Assembly: GCA_033722075.1 (NCBI GenBank)
Contig: JAWVZU010000070.1
Span: forward strand, 1 to 14,626
DNA length: 14,626 nucleotides
Source: JAWVZU01 sp033722075
GTDB taxonomy: Bacteria; Pseudomonadota; Gammaproteobacteria; Xanthomonadales; SZUA-38
Direction of reading: 5' to 3'
Part shown: in pieces, positions 12,261 through 14,626 of the stretch
Layout: every line of letters begins with the position of its first letter
How positions within the stretch are numbered: the stretch's first letter is position 1
Position numbers and translations under genes: made by a program
Notes under the pieces: model-generated
What the model was told of the DNA's origin: nothing
The model's database searches: none
The model's input: only the letters and a program-made list of their open reading frames with translations

Positions 12261-14626
12261 GTCTCATCGACGCGCTTCCAGCCCGCCTCGGCGAACGAGC
12301 GGTTGAGTTGAACGCGGCCGATGCGGCGGCGGGGGAATTCGTGCTCTTCTGGGCCCACCATGCGTTGCGGGTGCACGAAAACCCGGCTCTGGAGACTGCT
12401 GCGCTGCTCGCCTTGAAGCTCGACCTTCCGCTGCTGGTCTATCAGGGTCTCGGCGGGCGACACCGGTACAACTCCGATCGTCACCACCGGTTCATTCTGG
12501 AGTCCGCCCGGGATTTTGCCGGAGAACTGCCTTCGGTCGGGCTGAGCCTGGCCTTCCACCTGCCTGCGGATCCGACCGAACGGGGACCGCTCCACGACCT
12601 GATTGGACGGAGCGCCGCGGTGGTCAGCGAGATTTATCCCGTGCCGCCGTTTCCGGGGTGGTACGAAGCCCACCGGTCGCGCAACCCGGACCGCCCATGG
12701 CTTCTCGTTGACGCGGCCTGCAACTTCCCCATGCCGTTGGGTCGGCCCTACACCCGGGCCTTTCAGTTCCGCAAGGCTTTCGGTTCCGAACTCGACCAAC
12801 GGATCGGCCGGGACTGGGAACCTCACGCGGATTGGCCACGGCCGTTCGAAGGCGACCCCGGCTTCGGTCCTTTCGATCTGGGCGATGCGCTGGATGAGGC
12901 CATCGCCCGGTGCCGGATCGATCATTCGATTCCGCCGGTTGCGGATACGCCGGGCGGCAGCCACGCCGGCTACGCGCGCTGGAGCGATTTCCTGGAGGGC
13001 GGGCTGGACAATTATGCGCGGCTTCGTAACGACGCGGCAATCGACGGCGTGAGCCGCATGTCGCCCTATCTGCATTACGGCTGCGTCTCTCCCTTCCGAA
13101 TTGCTCGCGAGGCCCGGGCGCATGGTGGGAAGGGCGCGGAGAAATTCCTGGATGAACTGCTGATCTGGCGTGAACTCTCGCACCATTTCTGTTTCCACGC
13201 CGAGGCACTGGAGTCGCTGGCCGCTCTGCCGGACTGGGCTCGGTCGACGCTGACCGATCACCAGTCCGATCCGAGATCGACCCAGTACGACTGGGAGCAA
13301 CTGCTGCGGGGGGTGACCGCAGAGCCGCTGTGGGACCTGGCGCAGCGGTCGCTGTTGCGCCGCGGCGAGCTGCACAACAATGTCCGGATGACCTGGGGAA
13401 AGGCCTTCCTGCCGTGGGTGGATCGGCCTCAGCGCGCGCTGAAGTTCGCAATTGACCTGAATCACCGCCTGGCCCTGGATGGAAACGATCCCAACAGCTA
13501 CGGCGGGCTCCTGTGGTGTTTCGGACAGTTCGATCGGCCTTTCGAGCCGCCTTCCCGAATTTTCGGCACGGTCCGCGGGCGTTCCATCAAGCGTCATGCC
13601 TCCCGGTTGGATATGGGCAGATATGCACGCCGCGTGTCGCTGCCGGCGGGTGGTCGGCGGCTGCGGATTGCCGTTTTGGGCGCGGGTTTGTCGGGACTCG
13701 CCGCAGCCCGGGTGTTGCACGACCAGGGGCACGATGTCGCGGTCGTCGACAAGGCGCGCGGGCCGGGTGGCCGAATGAGTACGCGCCGCGAAGGCGACTA
13801 CCGTTTCGATCACGGCGCCCAGTATTTCACTGCGCGAGATCCCCGGTTCCTGCGCCATGTGCTGGCCTGGCAGGAACGTGGCGTGGTCGAGGAATGGAAC
13901 GCCCGCCTGGGTGTGATCGACGACGAGGGGCTCGGACCGGAACGCACCCCCGTGACCCGCTACGTGCCGGTCCCGGGGATGAATGCGGTCTGCCGCGACA
14001 TGGCCGGGGACTTGCCCGATTGTCGCTACGGCTGGCGTGCCGAGGCCGCGCGGTTCGATGGCGAATGCTGGCATCTGTCGCGTTCCGACGGGGAGACCCT
14101 GACCGCGGAGCTTCTGGTCGTGACCGCGCCGCCGGCCCAGGCGACGCAACTCATCGACTCGCCCGAATTGTCGGACCGTTTGGCCGGGGTGGAACTGCTC
14201 CCCTGCTGGACGATCATGGCCGTCTTCGACCGTCCGCTGCTGGAGGACGTCGATGCCGCTTTCGTCAACGCGGGCCCCCTGGCGTGGGTCTGCAATCAGA
14301 GTAGCGGACCGCAGAGGCCCGCACACCACGCGTGGGTGTTGCAGGCCACGCCCGAATGGTCGCTCGCCCAGTTGGAAGAGGATCCGGAGCGGGTGACACA
14401 GTCGTTGATCGCCGCTGCCGCTCGCCTCCCGAAGGCCCGTCCGGTGGCAGTCGAGTTCGCGAGCGCCCATCGCTGGCGCTACTCCATCGCCAGGACCCCG
14501 CTGAATGAGGGTGCCCTGTGGTTCGACGATCAGCGCCTGGCGATTGCCGGCGACTGGTGCCACGGTTCTCGCGTCGAGGGCGCATTTCTCAGCGGTGTCG
14601 CCGCGGCGGGTCGGATCATGGGAAGC
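12257..14626 (+). CDS. Fused class II-like DNA photolyase and renalase-like FAD oxidoreductase (3' end cut by window edge)
   Basis: One open frame of 790 codons runs from GTG 12257 to the last base without a stop. Residues about 27-455 are a photolyase: HENPAL (40-45), LLIWRELSHHFC (301-312, Trp304), LHNNVRMTWGK (372-382) and LALDGNDPNSYGG (405-417). Trp359, Trp380 and Trp387, and Asn402, fit by motif the tryptophan triad and flavin N5 asparagine of class II CPD photolyases. After a linker of about 15 residues, a second FAD protein starts: GAGLSG (475-480), KARGPGGRMSTRR (499-511), DHGAQYFT (518-525) and AGDWCHGSRVEGAFLSG (764-780), typical of renalase-like NAD(P)H/FAD oxidoreductases. So it probably repairs pyrimidine dimers in light and carries a second flavin site of unknown substrate. 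There is no Shine-Dalgarno site; the start overlaps the DUF3429 stop (GTGA), implying coupling. The true end must lie close to the window edge, as the last motif is reached. Confidence 0.9.
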   Translation, partial: MSLIDALPARLGERAVELNAADAAAGEFVLFWAHHALRVHENPALETAALLALKLDLPLLVYQGLGGRHRYNSDRHHRFILESARDFAGELPSVGLSLAFHLPADPTERGPLHDLIGRSAAVVSEIYPVPPFPGWYEAHRSRNPDRPWLLVDAACNFPMPLGRPYTRAFQFRKAFGSELDQRIGRDWEPHADWPRPFEGDPGFGPFDLGDALDEAIARCRIDHSIPPVADTPGGSHAGYARWSDFLEGGLDNYARLRNDAAIDGVSRMSPYLHYGCVSPFRIAREARAHGGKGAEKFLDELLIWRELSHHFCFHAEALESLAALPDWARSTLTDHQSDPRSTQYDWEQLLRGVTAEPLWDLAQRSLLRRGELHNNVRMTWGKAFLPWVDRPQRALKFAIDLNHRLALDGNDPNSYGGLLWCFGQFDRPFEPPSRIFGTVRGRSIKRHASRLDMGRYARRVSLPAGGRRLRIAVLGAGLSGLAAARVLHDQGHDVAVVDKARGPGGRMSTRREGDYRFDHGAQYFTARDPRFLRHVLAWQERGVVEEWNARLGVIDDEGLGPERTPVTRYVPVPGMNAVCRDMAGDLPDCRYGWRAEAARFDGECWHLSRSDGETLTAELLVVTAPPAQATQLIDSPELSDRLAGVELLPCWTIMAVFDRPLLEDVDAAFVNAGPLAWVCNQSSGPQRPAHHAWVLQATPEWSLAQLEEDPERVTQSLIAAAARLPKARPVAVEFASAHRWRYSIARTPLNEGALWFDDQRLAIAGDWCHGSRVEGAFLSGVAAAGRIMGS

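Noticed and set aside
12251..14563. A 770-codon open frame on the minus strand opposite the photolyase fusion
   Set aside because: Its translation is low-complexity in Arg, Gly, Pro and Gln with no domain signal, and it lies exactly antisense to a frame with clear photolyase and oxidoreductase motifs. It is a by-product of high GC.
13613..14626. The oxidoreductase half as a separate gene starting at the in-frame ATG 13613
   Set aside because: No ribosome binding site precedes it, and the ATG lies inside the C-terminal photolyase segment (RLDMGRYARR). No stop separates the halves, so one fused gene is the simpler call.

Overview
The window comes from a high-GC bacterial chromosome, most likely a gammaproteobacterium near the Xanthomonadales/Lysobacterales or Chromatiales. 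This is inferred from the look of PurC, TrpS, PPK2 and the TonB-dependent receptor, and from strong G/C preference at third codon positions. No tRNA, rRNA, CRISPR array, transposase or phage gene was seen. Most of the window is housekeeping; the unusual parts are an intergenic repeat cluster and a giant fused flavoprotein at the right edge.

Left part (1-2420): a truncated Trm112-family gene leaves the window leftward. Divergent from it is purE-purK, overlapping by 4 bp, for the two-step bacterial carboxylation of AIR in purine synthesis. A small MerC-domain membrane protein gene follows. A gene-free stretch of about 600 bp (2421-3017) holds two near-identical 97/98-bp direct repeats embedded in tandem units with 9-bp-periodic CATGAAA/TTTCATG tracts.

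Centre (3018-10453): a TonB-dependent outer-membrane receptor is on the minus strand. Divergent from it is an acyl-CoA thioesterase gene, coupled by a 4-bp overlap to a secreted S9 (prolyl-oligopeptidase-like) peptidase. Next is trpS, with a perfect 7-bp inverted repeat around its likely -10 box. Convergent with trpS is purC, the third purine gene of the window. Divergent from purC is a PPK2-family polyphosphate kinase.

Right part (10505-14626): a small protein with a Myb/SANT-like HTH and an XRE-type regulator lie on the minus strand. Divergent from the regulator is a two-gene operon: a DUF3429 membrane protein and, overlapping it by 4 bp with a GTG start, an open frame of 790 codons that runs off the window. 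It encodes a class II-like DNA photolyase joined in frame to a complete-looking renalase-like FAD/NAD(P) oxidoreductase. This fusion is the most interesting item here.

Several genes share a TACAAT-like -10 box very close to the start codon. In purE and the DUF3429 gene it sits exactly 6 nt before ATG, which predicts leaderless or nearly leaderless mRNAs.
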